A stretch of DNA of 64,000 bases, taken from positions 313,822 through 377,821 of the forward strand of contig CAWZYM010000362.1 of NCBI GenBank assembly GCA_963966185.1, read 5' to 3'. Made by a program: the position numbers and the translations under genes. The notes below the pieces were generated by a model that had not been told where the DNA came from, did no database searches, and was given only the letters and a program-made list of their open reading frames with translations. Source of the DNA: Rhabditoides inermis. Lineage: Eukaryota > Nematoda > Chromadorea > Rhabditida > Rhabditidae. Positions 11,063 through 22,776 of the stretch are shown in pieces (positions within the stretch are counted from its first letter, which is position 1; every line of letters starts with the position of its first letter).

Positions 11063-11765
11063 ACGACTGAACCCACAAAAAATTTTGTTCAAGAACCTAT
11101 GTTATTTAGTAATCATTTGTACATTTTTCGTAGCGCAAGCATATTGGCGAATAAACTTGCTAGGTGTAATTAAAATCATAATAATAATAATTTATACGGT
11201 TTATTAATAACACGCGATAAAAAATAAACAGACAAGAACCAATACAATTTAAGCGAGAAGAAAAAAGACTGTCATTTGCTTGTTAGCTGTCATTTGCCTA
11301 TTTGCGTCTGTCGTCTGTCTGGATTTTTTCATTCTCTGCTGAAAGACTTTTTTGTTGATAGAACTCGAACCTGTTGAAGCTGTACGTTTCAGCCTGAACT
11401 CATAAGCAAACTAACGTTGAAGAAATAATCTCAGATCATTCAGTTTTTCGATAAGATATATTCCGTTTGCGTTCAGCTCAACATTTCTCGTCAAAAAACA
11501 TTATGTTGCCCAATCGTTCTATAAAAATCAAGGATAAGATCCATGAATACATGAACGGTTATCACGGAACACTTGTTATTAATGCAAATTCAACTAACTA
11601 TGTAAACTAGCAAACAATAGGACGACACTGGACCGAAACTAAACAGCTGATCAGAATGGTCCCGAATGAAAAGTCTAATTCTAAAATGCGGCATATGCGG
11701 CATGCGGTATATGCCATGCCGCATGCCGCAGTTTTGTAATTGCCTGAATTATGTCCGAGACTGGC
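11063..11765. other. Intergenic, no gene seen
   Basis: AT-rich sequence. Around 11690-11730 there is a palindromic cluster of GCGGCATATGC and GCATGCCGC words. No exon was found. Confidence 0.45.
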
Positions 11766-11883
11766 ATCCTGTAAAATTCAACAATTCAACAATTCAACAA
11801 CTGGGAAAATTCAACAAATCGGAAAATTCAACAACGAAAAATTCAACAACAAATGACGTCATAGCGAAATTTCCTGAGTGTCA
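11766..11883 (+). repeat. ATTCAACAA repeat element (solo copy)
   Basis: It begins CATCCTGTAAAATTCAACAA, continues with repeated AATTCAACAA words, contains TGACGTCA and ends near CTGAGTGTC. Nearly identical copies are in both arms of the palindrome, at 22244-22362 (+) and about 22855-22973 (-). Confidence 0.7.
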
Positions 11884-11888
11884 ATAAT

Positions 11889-11920
11889 GGCGTACAAAAC
11901 ACACGGAACCCTGGAGTTAT
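11889..11920 (+). repeat. Detached outer end of the ataxin-3 palindrome, left arm
   Basis: The stretch GTACAAAACACACGGAACCC...GGAGTTAT is the inverse of 23869-23899. It ends at the TAT that borders the composite element. This shows that the composite element landed inside the left arm and separated this outer piece from the rest at 21349. Confidence 0.8.
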
Positions 11921-12179
11921 CACTGACAGAAGTCCGCTACTAGCGCGCGGGTAAAACGCCGGTAAGGCGCCGCTAAGCGGGCATACTTCAGACTAGTAGC
12001 GCCTTACCGGCGCGCTAGTGGCGTCTTACCGGCGCGCTAGTGGCGTATTACCGGCGAATCATGAAAATTTACACAGCAGTTTTTTCATTTAAACAGAAAA
12101 TCATTTAATAATTGAATTTATTCCATACAAATATATATAGCCGTACGATGTCATAAATGGGTGTCTTGCGGGTGGGATA

Positions 12180-12800
12180 ATGACGTTGGAGTGGATTTCT
12201 AGATACGACAGGACAATCAATAATATGAAATAAAAATCTATACAAATAAAAATATATTTGCACAGGAAGTTTTCATCGAGAAAGTTTGTTTGCGAACAAA
12301 CTGCTTCATGAGGTAGTCGCCAGCCTGTCCCGAAGAATCGATGATCAGGGAGCAGCGGTTGAAGCGGTGCAGCATCATCCAGTTCTCCGTGACAGATCGT
12401 CACCCTGAATAGAAGAGTCAATCCGAACCTGCCTATTTAAGCCCTATCTCAGTGCACTCACTGGCAGACGGTGGTTCCATTGTAGTCGGTCGTCGTGGCT
12501 GGCTTGTACGCAGCAGACGACAGTTCGAACTGGCCTATGCGGTCCTACAAACGCATCAATGTGTCAACCCTCAATAGCCCATTTCCACACTAACCTTCGC
12601 AAAGTCCCAGTCGGAGATGTCAATGTACTTCTTCGTCGCCTCGAGAATCTTGGAGGTGATGTTGCTCGTGCCGAACCAGAGCATGACATGAAGACATTGT
12701 TGATCATCACTTTGTGAATCGACTTCTTTTAAAACCGTCCCACAGTCCTCTCCGAGCAGCAGACGACTCGATAGCCATCTTCACCATCTGCAGCAGATCG
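12180..12800 (-). pseudogene. Spliced gene fragment carried by the composite element, unit 1
   Basis: On the minus strand an open frame runs through KILEATKKYIDISDWDFAK to a donor (about 12597), then DRIGQFELSSAAYKPATTTD and NGTTVC between good AG and GT sites (about 12547-12466), then continues in frame at about 12416 into VTICHGELDDAAPLQPLLPD and beyond. Intact GT-AG introns show it was taken as genomic DNA and not from mRNA, or that it belonged to the element itself. The 5' side is interrupted by the inner element. I do not recognise the protein. Confidence 0.5.
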
Positions 12801-13499
12801 AAATGAAACAGGGACCGGGTAAAACGCGGCCCTGGCCCTGGCCCGTGGCCCTTGAGTGGTAAAATGCGGCCCGTGGCCCTGTGGCCCTGAATTAGTGTTA
12901 TTGTTATTAATGTGTATTATCTTCAGTTTCAAAGCACAAACGAGATGTAGTTCACCTAAAAATTACTATATTTCACAATAATGTTCGTGTACGAAACTGT
13001 AGTTCACATTCAAACAGTGGCCACCACTCTGAATCCGATGCGGCCCGGCCATTCTTTCTACCTTCCAATCAGAACTTTCTATTCTAATTATGCATACCTA
13101 TCATGTAGATATCTGTCTACCAGAAAACACTAACAATATTTCAATAGACACTCTCACTGGCCCGGTATTCCGTGCGTGGCCTTGGTTGTGACGCGGCGCG
13201 GCTCACAACGCACGTTCGCAAGCGATGGGCAATGTGTGAGAATGAGTTGCGATTCTGTATGACTGTGTTTAACATAATATGATGATTGGCTGATAGCGAT
13301 TGTACTCGATAGAGTCTTGTCCAGAGACACCGTTCATAGAGTCTTGTCCAGAGACACCGTGCTCCCTCGCATTGTTATGCAAATGAGAGTTGTCCTTACC
13401 AGAAATCAGGAGTGCGAAAGTAAGCATTTAAAAGCTGTTTGATCGAAACTTACTTACTTACTTTGCAGTTAGATAATTCACTCGTCTAGATTCTATTAC

Positions 13500-14537
13500 T
13501 ACTCTGATCCCGAAAAGCGGGGATCTGAGCGACCTCTCCAACTTCCGACCTATCGCCGTGCTGCCGTCGCTGTATAAGCTGCTGACGCGGGTGCTACTGA
13601 GGAGAATGGAGCCGACACTGGATGCAGAACAAGGAAAGGAGCAGGCGGGCTTCAGAAAGAACTACTCGACGATAGAGCACGTGCACACTCTCAAGGAGCT
13701 GATCTGGAAGTGCTACACCTACAAGTACGACCTCGTTCTCGTCTTCTTGGATTTTGAGAAAGCCTACGATAGTGTGATTTGGAATGGCCTCTGGAATACG
13801 ATCCATCGACAAGGAGTGCCAGGATACGTCATTAATCTACTAGAAGAGGTGTACTCGAATGCGAAGAACGAAATCAAGGTCAACTCTGGGCGAGCCGAAG
13901 TGAATGTGAAGAGAGGAGTGAGGCAGGGCTGCGTTCTCAGTCCGTGCCTGTTTAATGCAGTGCTTGAACAAATTTTGAGGAAGATGAATTGGGAGGACAA
14001 AGGAGTGAAGATTGATGGAGAGTACCTAAATCATCTACGGTATGCAGATGATGTGGTGCTATGCGCGCGGAGTAAGGAGACAGCACAGACAATGTTGAAC
14101 GAGCTGAGTGGAGAAAGTGAACAATACGGGCTGCGGATCAGCCATAAGAAGTGATGTATACGTGCGCACTACCGGGAGTCCTCTACGGAAGCGAGGCGTG
14201 GGCGTTGACAGAGGAACAGAAGAAGGGACTGCGGCGGATGCAGCGAAGAATGGAGCGAGCGATGTTGAATGTGAGCCTGCGCGACAGGATGAGGAATACG
14301 ACTGTACGAGGACTGACGGGAATGAAGGACGTGATGGAGATTGCTTGGAGGAGGAAGGCGAGCTGGGCGAGGAAGGTGGCCAATTTCAACAACCGATGGT
14401 CGCGCCGAGTGACTGAATGGAGACCGTTTGGACAGAAGAGGAGAGTGGAAGCGCCGTATTTGAAGTGGAGCGACGACTTCTTCCAGGAATGGCTGTCGTT
14501 CCCTTCCGACACCCGCAAGCAGAAGTTCAACGACTGA
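13500..14537 (+). pseudogene. RTE-type LINE reverse transcriptase remnant, unit 1
   Basis: From about 13507 the frame reads PKSGDLSDLSNFRPIAVLPS, then the RT core with EQAGFRKNYSTIEHVHTLKE, FLDFEKAYDSV, RQGCVLSPCLFN and RYADDVVL, to a stop at 14154. A second frame (14151-14537) gives the RTE C-terminal region (YGSEAWALTEEQ, NNRWSRRVTEWRP). The endonuclease is missing and part of the RT has been deleted at the junction, so it is not functional. It lies inside the inner element. Confidence 0.8.
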
Positions 14538-14569
14538 GCTGCAGCTTTTGCAGTGTCTCGACGACTGGA

Positions 14570-15420
14570 CACGCGCAGTCGACGAGAAAAAAGCGTGTCG
14601 ACGTGATCTACTTTGACTTCGCCAAGGCATTCGACAGAGTCTGCCACAACAAACTTATGCTAAAACTCAACTCATACGGGTTTAGCACACCCGTCGTCAA
14701 TTGGATACGTAACTACCTCGATGGTTGCACTTTCCAAGTACGAGTCAACTCTGCCTTCTCACCGTCCAGAGACATTCTATCAGGAGTGCCACAGGGGACG
14801 GTTCTCGGTCCCGCCCTCTTTAACGTCTTCACCGCCGATCTCATACCTAACTTCGTGAGCACGTCACCTGCCGTGCCTACGCAGACGACCTGAAGTTCTA
14901 CCGTCCGTTTGGTCAACACGATAGCCGTCAACCACTCCAAGACGCCATTGACATCGTCAATCAGTGGTTCACACTCTGGCAACTGCCTCTAGCCGCACTC
15001 AAGACCAAGGCGCTGTACATTGGAAAGAAGAATCCACGCCACATCTACACAGTAGACTCAACTGCCATCGTTCGAGTCGACGAAATTGTAGATCTTGGGT
15101 TAACCTCAGATCTTCACTTCACCAAACACTGTCATATCATCTACGCTACGCAAAGGCGTACAACAGAGCGTACACCATTCTTCGCTCGATCGTCTCTTCT
15201 GACAGGCAGATGCTCATCAACATTTACACCACCTACGTGAGACCGCTCTTGGAGTCTTCGCGCGCACAACGTCACTCGGAATCGACGCGTCTCCAGAACA
15301 ACACAACGGGGTTTTCCAGTTACAGTCACTCGAGAAGCGCCGCCACATCAAGGACATCGTGATGCTCTACAAGGTACTTCAAGGCTTCGTGGAGGTTGAC
15401 GCATCTAGTTTCTTCCTCTT
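14570..15420 (+). pseudogene. CR1/Jockey-type LINE reverse transcriptase remnant, unit 1
   Basis: Starting about 14590 the frame reads RVDVIYFDFAKAFDRVCHNK and SGVPQGTVLGPALFNVFTAD, motifs of a different LINE clade from the piece just upstream. The frame breaks before the A-D-D box (about 14875) and continues in other frames to about 15400. The two LINE pieces abut at about 14540-14580. Confidence 0.75.
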
Positions 15421-16878
15421 AATGACTGATAGAGTACCTACAGTATCGAGAGTATCAAGAGTATCGAGAGAACCGAAAGTGCCGAGAGTGCCGAGAGTAA
15501 CAGCCCTACGTACGTAGTGCCTGTGAGTGAAAGGGACCAAGTAGAGTTCACTCCACGTGGGAGCCTGACCACGTGCGAGCAGACCAAGCAGAGCGAGAAC
15601 TCACTCATCCGGCGCACCTTCCACACGCGCACCCGATGGCAATGGCACGAGCAGGGACGAGGAAAGGAAGAGCAACTACGAGAAAGGATGTTTTCTGGTA
15701 GATAGGTGTCTAATTGATAGGTATGCATCATTAGAATAAAAAGTTCTGATTGGGAGGTAGAAATAATGGCCGGGCCGCATAGGATACAGAGTGGTGGCCG
15801 CAGTGGAAAGAGAGGGCCACGCACGGTATACCGGGCCAGTGAGAGTGTCTATTAAAATGTTGTTAGTGTTTTCTGGTAGACAGGTACCTACATGATAGGT
15901 ATGCATAATTAGAATAGAAAGTTCTGATTGGAAGGTAGAAAGAATGGCCGGGCCGCATCGGATTCAGAGTGGTGGCCACTGTTTGAATGTGAACTACAGT
16001 TTCGTACACGAACATTATTGTGAAATATAGTAATTTTTAGGTGAACCAAAGTTTATATCATCAGTTACATCTCGTTTGTGCTTTGAAACTGAAGATAATA
16101 CACATTAATAACAATAACACTAATTCAGGGCCACAGGGCCACGGGCCGCATTTTACCACTCAAGGGCCACGGGCCAGGGCCAGGGCCGCGTTCAACCCGG
16201 TCCCAATGAAACATGAAATCGCGGAATGATTCGAAAATATCCCCGTGACGCCAAAAATGATGTAAATGCAAATGAAAAGAAACGAACGACAACAGTATAT
16301 CATCAGTACACATGACGTCATGCACCTGTGACGTCACGTGTACTGATATGCCAGATTTCAGCAACAAAGTACCTTAAATGACACAAAAACAACAATAAAA
16401 GAAAGGGGCGCTAGCACAACCAACTTCAAATCCGTTCGTTCGTCGTTTTGAAAATCGGTTATGACAACAATGCGAAGTGAAATCACAAACGGCATCTTAG
16501 CGGCGTTTTACCCGCGTTTTACCAGCCTTTACCGTCATACGTACAAAAATATTGCTAACCGCTTCTTAGCGGCGTTTTACCGGCGCGCTAGTAGCAAACC
16601 GGCCTTACCGGCGTCTTACCCGCGTGCTAGTAGCGCTACTAGCGCGCGGGTAAAACGCCGGTAAGGCGCCGCTAAGCGGGCATACTTCAGACTAGTAGCG
16701 CCTTACCGGCGCGCTAGTGGCGTCTTACCGGCGCGCTAGTGGCGTATTACCGGCGAATCATGAAAATTTACACAGCAGTTTTTTCATTTAAACAGAAAAT
16801 CATTTAATAATTGAATTTATTCCATACAAATATATATAGCCGTACGATGTCATAAATGGGTGTCTTGCGGGTGGGATA

Positions 16879-17499
16879 ATGACGTTGGAGTGGATTTCTA
16901 GATACGACAGGACAATCAATAATATGAAATAAAAATCTATACAAATAAAAATATATTTGCACAGGAAGTTTTCATCGAGAAAGTTTGTTTGCGAACAAAC
17001 TGCTTCATGAGGTAGTCGCCAGCCTGTCCCGAAGAATCGATGATCAGGGAGCAGCGGTTGAAGCGGTGCAGCATCATCCAGTTCTCCGTGACAGATCGTC
17101 ACCCTGAATAGAAGAGTCAATCCGAACCTGCCTATTTAAGCCCTATCTCAGTGCACTCACTGGCAGACGGTGGTTCCATTGTAGTCGGTCGTCGTGGCTG
17201 GCTTGTACGCAGCAGACGACAGTTCGAACTGGCCTATGCGGTCCTACAAACGCATCAATGTGTCAACCCTCAATAGCCCATTTCCACACTAACCTTCGCA
17301 AAGTCCCAGTCGGAGATGTCAATGTACTTCTTCGTCGCCTCGAGAATCTTGGAGGTGATGTTGCTCGTGCCGAACCAGAGCATGACATGAAGACATTGTT
17401 GATCATCACTTTGTGAATCGACTTCTTTTAAAACCGTCCCACAGTCCTCTCCGAGCAGCAGACGACTCGATAGCCATCTTCACCATCTGCAGCAGATCG
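16879..17499 (-). pseudogene. Spliced gene fragment carried by the composite element, unit 2
   Basis: Copy of 12180-12800, shifted by 4699 bp, with the same splice-site arrangement and reading frames. Confidence 0.5.
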
Positions 17500-18198
17500 A
17501 AATGAAACAGGGACCGGGTAAAACGCGGCCCTGGCCCTGGCCCGTGGCCCTTGAGTGGTAAAATGCGGCCCGTGGCCCTGTGGCCCTGAATTAGTGTTAT
17601 TGTTATTAATGTGTATTATCTTCAGTTTCAAAGCACAAACGAGATGTAGTTCACCTAAAAATTACTATATTTCACAATAATGTTCGTGTACGAAACTGTA
17701 GTTCACATTCAAACAGTGGCCACCACTCTGAATCCGATGCGGCCCGGCCATTCTTTCTACCTTCCAATCAGAACTTTCTATTCTAATTATGCATACCTAT
17801 CATGTAGATATCTGTCTACCAGAAAACACTAACAATATTTCAATAGACACTCTCACTGGCCCGGTATTCCGTGCGTGGCCTTGGTTGTGACGCGGCGCGG
17901 CTCACAACGCACGTTCGCAAGCGATGGGCAATGTGTGAGAATGAGTTGCGATTCTGTATGACTGTGTTTAACATAATATGATGATTGGCTGATAGCGATT
18001 GTACTCGATAGAGTCTTGTCCAGAGACACCGTTCATAGAGTCTTGTCCAGAGACACCGTGCTCCCTCGCATTGTTATGCAAATGAGAGTTGTCCTTACCA
18101 GAAATCAGGAGTGCGAAAGTAAGCATTTAAAAGCTGTTTGATCGAAACTTACTTACTTACTTTGCAGTTAGATAATTCACGCGTCTAGATTCTATTAC

Positions 18199-19236
18199 TA
18201 CTCTGATCCCGAAAAGCGGGGATCTGAGCGACCTCTCCAACTTCCGACCTATCGCCGTGCTGCCGTCGCTGTATAAGCTGCTGACGCGGGTGCTACTGAG
18301 GAGAATGGAGCCGACACTGGATGCAGAACAAGGAAAGGAGCAGGCGGGCTTCAGAAAGAACTACTCGACGATAGAGCACGTGCACACTCTCAAGGAGCTG
18401 ATCTGGAAGTGCTACACCTACAAGTACGACCTCGTTCTCGTCTTCTTGGATTTTGAGAAAGCCTACGATAGTGTGATTTGGAATGGCCTCTGGAATACGA
18501 TCCATCGACAAGGAGTGCCAGGATACGTCATTAATCTACTAGAAGAGGTGTACTCGAATGCGAAGAACGAAATCAAGGTCAACTCTGGGCGAGCCGAAGT
18601 GAATGTGAAGAGAGGAGTGAGGCAGGGCTGCGTTCTCAGTCCGTGCCTGTTTAATGCAGTGCTTGAACAAATTTTGAGGAAGATGAATTGGGAGGACAAA
18701 GGAGTGAAGATTGATGGAGAGTACCTAAATCATCTACGGTATGCAGATGATGTGGTGCTATGCGCGCGGAGTAAGGAGACAGCACAGACAATGTTGAACG
18801 AGCTGAGTGGAGAAAGTGAACAATACGGGCTGCGGATCAGCCATAAGAAGTGATGTATACGTGCGTACTACCGGGAGTCCTCTACGGAAGCGAGGCGTGG
18901 GCGTTGACAGAGGAACAGAAGAAGGGACTGCGGCGGATGCAGCGAAGAATGGAGCGAGCGATGTTGAATGTGAGCCTGCGCGACAGGATGAGGAATACGA
19001 CTGTACGAGGACTGACGGGAATGAAGGACGTGATGGAGATTGCTTGGAGGAGGAAGGCGAGCTGGGCGAGGAAGGTGGCCAATTTCAACAACCGATGGTC
19101 GCGCCGAGTGACTGAATGGAGACCGTTTGGACAGAAGAGGAGAGTGGAAGCGCCGTATTTGAAGTGGAGCGACGACTTCTTCCAGGAATGGCTGTCGTTC
19201 CCTTCCGACACCCGCAAGCAGAAGTTCAACGACTGA
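18199..19236 (+). pseudogene. RTE-type LINE remnant, unit 2
   Basis: Copy of 13500-14537. It carries the same internal deletion and differs by at least one base (a C/T change in the second frame, near 18866). Confidence 0.8.
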
Positions 19237-19268
19237 GCTGCAGCTTTTGCAGTGTCTCGACGACTGGA

Positions 19269-20119
19269 CACGCGCAGTCGACGAGAAAAAAGCGTGTCGA
19301 CGTGATCTACTTTGACTTCGCCAAGGCATTCGACAGAGTCTGCCACAACAAACTTATGCTAAAACTCAACTCATACGGGTTTAGCACACCCGTCGTCAAT
19401 TGGATACGTAACTACCTCGATGGTTGCACTTTCCAAGTACGAGTCAACTCTGCCTTCTCACCGTCCAGAGACATTCTATCAGGAGTGCCACAGGGGACGG
19501 TTCTCGGTCCCGCCCTCTTTAACGTCTTCACCGCCGATCTCATACCTAACTTCGTGAGCACGTCACCTGCCGTGCCTACGCAGACGACCTGAAGTTCTAC
19601 CGTCCGTTTGGTCAACACGATAGCCGTCAACCACTCCAAGACGCCATTGACATCGTCAATCAGTGGTTCACACTCTGGCAACTGCCTCTAGCCGCACTCA
19701 AGACCAAGGCGCTGTACATTGGAAAGAAGAATCCACGCCACATCTACACAGTAGACTCAACTGCCATCGTTCGAGTCGACGAAATTGTAGATCTTGGGTT
19801 AACCTCAGATCTTCACTTCACCAAACACTGTCATATCATCTACGCTACGCAAAGGCGTACAACAGAGCGTACACCATTCTTCGCTCGATCGTCTCTTCTG
19901 ACAGGCAGATGCTCATCAACATTTACACCACCTACGTGAGACCGCTCTTGGAGTCTTCGCGCGCACAACGTCACTCGGAATCGACGCGTCTCCAGAACAA
20001 CGCAACGGGGTTTTCCAGTTACAGTCACTCGAGAAGCGCCGCCACATCAACGACATCGTGATGCTCTACAAGGTACTTCAAGGCTTCGTGGAGGTTGACG
20101 CATCTAGTTTCTTCCTCTT
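19269..20119 (+). pseudogene. CR1/Jockey-type LINE remnant, unit 2
   Basis: Copy of 14570-15420 with the same frame breaks and two base differences that I noticed near 20002 and 20051. Confidence 0.75.
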
Positions 20120-21348
20120 AATGACTGATAGAGTACCTACAGTATCGAGAGTATCAAGAGTATCGAGAGAACCGAAAGTGCCGAGAGTGCCGAGAGTAAC
20201 AGCCCTACGTACGTAGTGCCTGTGAGTGAAAGGGACCAAGTAGAGTTCACTCCACGTGGGAGCCTGACCACGTGCGAGCAGACCAAGCAGAGCGAGAACT
20301 CACTCATCCGGCGCACCTTCCACACGCGCACCCGATGGCAATGGCACGAGCAGGGACGAGGAAAGGAAGAGCAACTACGAGAAAGGATGTTTTCTGGTAG
20401 ATAGGTGTCTAATTGATAGGTATGCATCATTAGAATAAAAAGTTCTGATTGGGAGGTAGAAATAATGGCCGGGCCGCATAGGATACAGAGTGGTGGCCGC
20501 AGTGGAAAGAGAGGGCCACGCACGGTATACCGGGCCAGTGAGAGTGTCTATTAAAATGTTGTTAGTGTTTTCTGGTAGACAGGTACCTACATGATAGGTA
20601 TGCATAATTAGAATAGAAAGTTCTGATTGGAAGGTAGAAAGAATGGCCGGGCCGCATCGGATTCAGAGTGGTGGCCACTGTTTGAATGTGAACTACAGTT
20701 TCGTACACGAACATTATTGTGAAATATAGTAATTTTTAGGTGAACCAAAGTTTATATCATCAGTTACATCTCGTTTGTGCTTTGAAACTGAAGATAATAC
20801 ACATTAATAACAATAACACTAATTCAGGGCCACAGGGCCACGGGCCGCATTTTACCACTCAAGGGCCACGGGCCAGGGCCAGGGCCGCGTTCAACCCGGT
20901 CCCAATGAAACATGAAATCGCGGAATGATTCGAAAATATCCCCGTGACGCCAAAAATGATGTAAATGCAAATGAAAAGAAACGAACGACAACAGTATATC
21001 ATCAGTACACATGACGTCATGCACCTGTGACGTCACGTGTACTGATATGCCAGATTTCAGCAACAAAGTACCTTAAATGACACAAAAACAACAATAAAAG
21101 AAAGGGGCGCTAGCACAACCAACTTCAAATCCGTTCGTTCGTCGTTTTGAAAATCGGTTATGACAACAATGCGAAGTGAAATCACAAACGGCATCTTAGC
21201 GGCGTTTTACCCGCGTTTTACCAGCCTTTACCGTCATACGTACAAAAATATTGCTAACCGCTTCTTAGCGGCGTTTTACCGGCGCGCTAGTAGCAAACCG
21301 GCCTTACCGGCGTCTTACCCGCGTGCTAGTAGCGCAGTTTTGTCAGTG

Positions 21349-22439
21349 TATCGTGAATGGAAAAAAAACGACGCCAACCTTTTTGAAGAAGATGCTGTCC
21401 ATAGCGCGGTCAGCCGTGGCAACCAGAGGCTAAAAGGGGTGAATTAGATAGAATAAAGGAATTTGAAATAAAAAAATAGATACGAAAAACACGAATAAGC
21501 ATAAAAATGGTCAAAAAGTGAGACAAATGCGAGCGCATCGCAGTGGATGGTGGAGAGTGTGAGAGGAGTGTGAGAGAGTAGTGACAATAGTGAGTTGTGC
21601 GGATTCGTGCAGCACTATCGTATGCACTACACAGACAAACTGCCGCGAGTCGACCCCCAATGCGCAGCGGGCCCGAACGGTTCCCGCATCGACCCCCAGT
21701 CGGGGAACGCTGGGGGACTAGGCCCCGCCCACTGCGCGTCCCCCGACGCTCCCCGAACGCTCCCCGAATGGGCGGTAAACCCGGCGCGAGTTTGACGCTG
21801 TGACCACATAAGAGCAGATCGTGCGTCGCCTTCGAGACGATGGAAATCAAGTGAAACTTTGTTTTCATTGATTACTGCAAGACAGTTGAACACTGTACTT
21901 GCGCTTTTTGGTGCATTACAGTAGGTTACTGCATAGTAACCGATTACTGTACTTTGTGAAAGTACAGGTAATCAACTATTGTAATCACACCAAAAGTAAA
22001 TTTTTAAATGCTAAATTCATTTTACAAACGATATCAACTATAGAAATCAAAAATCTGGAAGAAATCTCGAAAAAAAATTTGCCGTCCCCAGTCGACCCCC
22101 AACGCGCCCCGAGTCGACCCCTGTCTAGGAAGCTTTGGGGGAGCGTTGGGGGAAAATTTCGGGGGTCGACTCGGGGCGCGCTCGGGGTCGAGTCGGGGAG
22201 GTTTGTCTCTGTACGGAGAACAATTCGTGGGAGTCTCGGAGGCATCCTGTAAAATTCAACAATTCAACAATTCAACAACTGGGAAAATTCAACAATTCGG
22301 AAAATTCAACAACGAAAAATTCAACAACAAATGACGTCATAGCGGAATTTTCTGAGTGTCTCCAAATAACGGGCCCGTTGAAGAGTTCCGTATTTGTTTG
22401 GGGGACCCGGCCCTGTTTTTTTAATGAATGCGTTTTGCA
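21349..22439. repeat. Palindrome left arm: inverted copy of the ataxin-3 5' region
   Basis: This arm is the near-exact inverse of 22777-23870 around a 338-bp spacer (22440-22776). It contains the inverted ataxin-3 first exon, GC-rich GGGGTCGACTCGGGGCGCG blocks, a TTACTGTA cluster and an ATTCAACAA element. The arm's outermost 30 bp lie at 11889-11920, beyond the composite insertion. Confidence 0.85.
21379..21402 (-). pseudogene. Inverted extra copy of ataxin-3 exon 1
   Basis: On the minus strand it reads ATG and then codes MDSIFFKK, against MDSIFFEK in the gene at 23815-23838. A donor-like GTTGGCGTCG follows. The rest of its intron is interrupted by the composite element, so it has no downstream exons. 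Confidence 0.75.
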
Positions 22440-22776
22440 AACCTTTTCACGGCTTAGATCACATTGTCAATGACATAGTATAATAGAAGAGAAGTGGGCC
22501 GAACAATTGCAGCAGTTCGACGCGACGTCCAGTTCGGATGCTTCAGTGTGTATACAGAGTACAAATTGGCTGTACAGGTCGACCAGGTCGCGTAGCATTA
22601 GTTGAGCTGCATCGGCGTTCCCTCGATCGCACAGAGCTCTCGGCACTGTCCTCGGCACCACGCTGCTCCGGTGGGTTCACAAGCGTTTTCAATACGGCTT
22701 CATCAGCTCAGAATAGTAAACGTAGTTGAAGTAGTTCGCAGACCTATACCTCCAACAATAAATGATGAAAATACTT
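22440..22776. other. Palindrome spacer
   Basis: Single-copy sequence between the two arms. I see no complete gene. Short open frames exist on both strands but lack recognisable motifs. Confidence 0.5.

Larger units (their letters stand above)
12811..16204. mobile_element. Inner long-TIR element with 9-bp target duplication (MULE-like), unit 1
   Basis: The element starts GGGACCGGGT and ends ACCCGGTCCC. It is flanked on both sides by AATGAAACA (12802-12810 and 16205-16213). The terminal inverted repeats are about 375 bp long (12811-13187 against 15826-16204) and begin with GGGCCA-type repeats. Long inverted repeats starting with G and a 9-bp duplication are typical of Mutator-like elements. 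The interior holds LINE pieces but no MULE transposase. The right arm also has an internal partial duplication (15690-15830 resembles 15868-15985). Confidence 0.75.
17510..20903. mobile_element. Inner long-TIR element, unit 2
   Basis: Copy of 12811-16204 with the same 9-bp flanks (17501-17509 and 20904-20912). The insertion therefore preceded the tandem duplication of the outer unit. Confidence 0.75.
11921..21348. mobile_element. Composite CACTG-ended element, tandem dimer of a 4699-bp unit
   Basis: The left end is CACTGACAGAAG and the right end TTTTGTCAGTG, followed by long subterminal repeats of the type CTACTAGCGCGCGGGTAAAA / GCGTTTTACCGGCGCGCTAG. It is flanked on both sides by TAT, and the empty site (GTTATCGTG) can be read from the other palindrome arm near 23864-23876, so the 3-bp target duplication is well supported. 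A CACTG start with a 3-bp duplication fits CACTA (EnSpm-like) elements. Inside are two head-to-tail units, 11937-16635 and 16636-21334, that differ at only about four sites I noticed. At the unit junction the extreme terminal bases are missing and the two subterminal repeats meet as TAGTAGCGCTACTA. No CACTA transposase was found. Confidence 0.8.

Noticed and set aside
13558..14154. Active reverse transcriptase gene
   Set aside because: No endonuclease, a deletion after the YADD region and a frame change; the same breaks are in both units.
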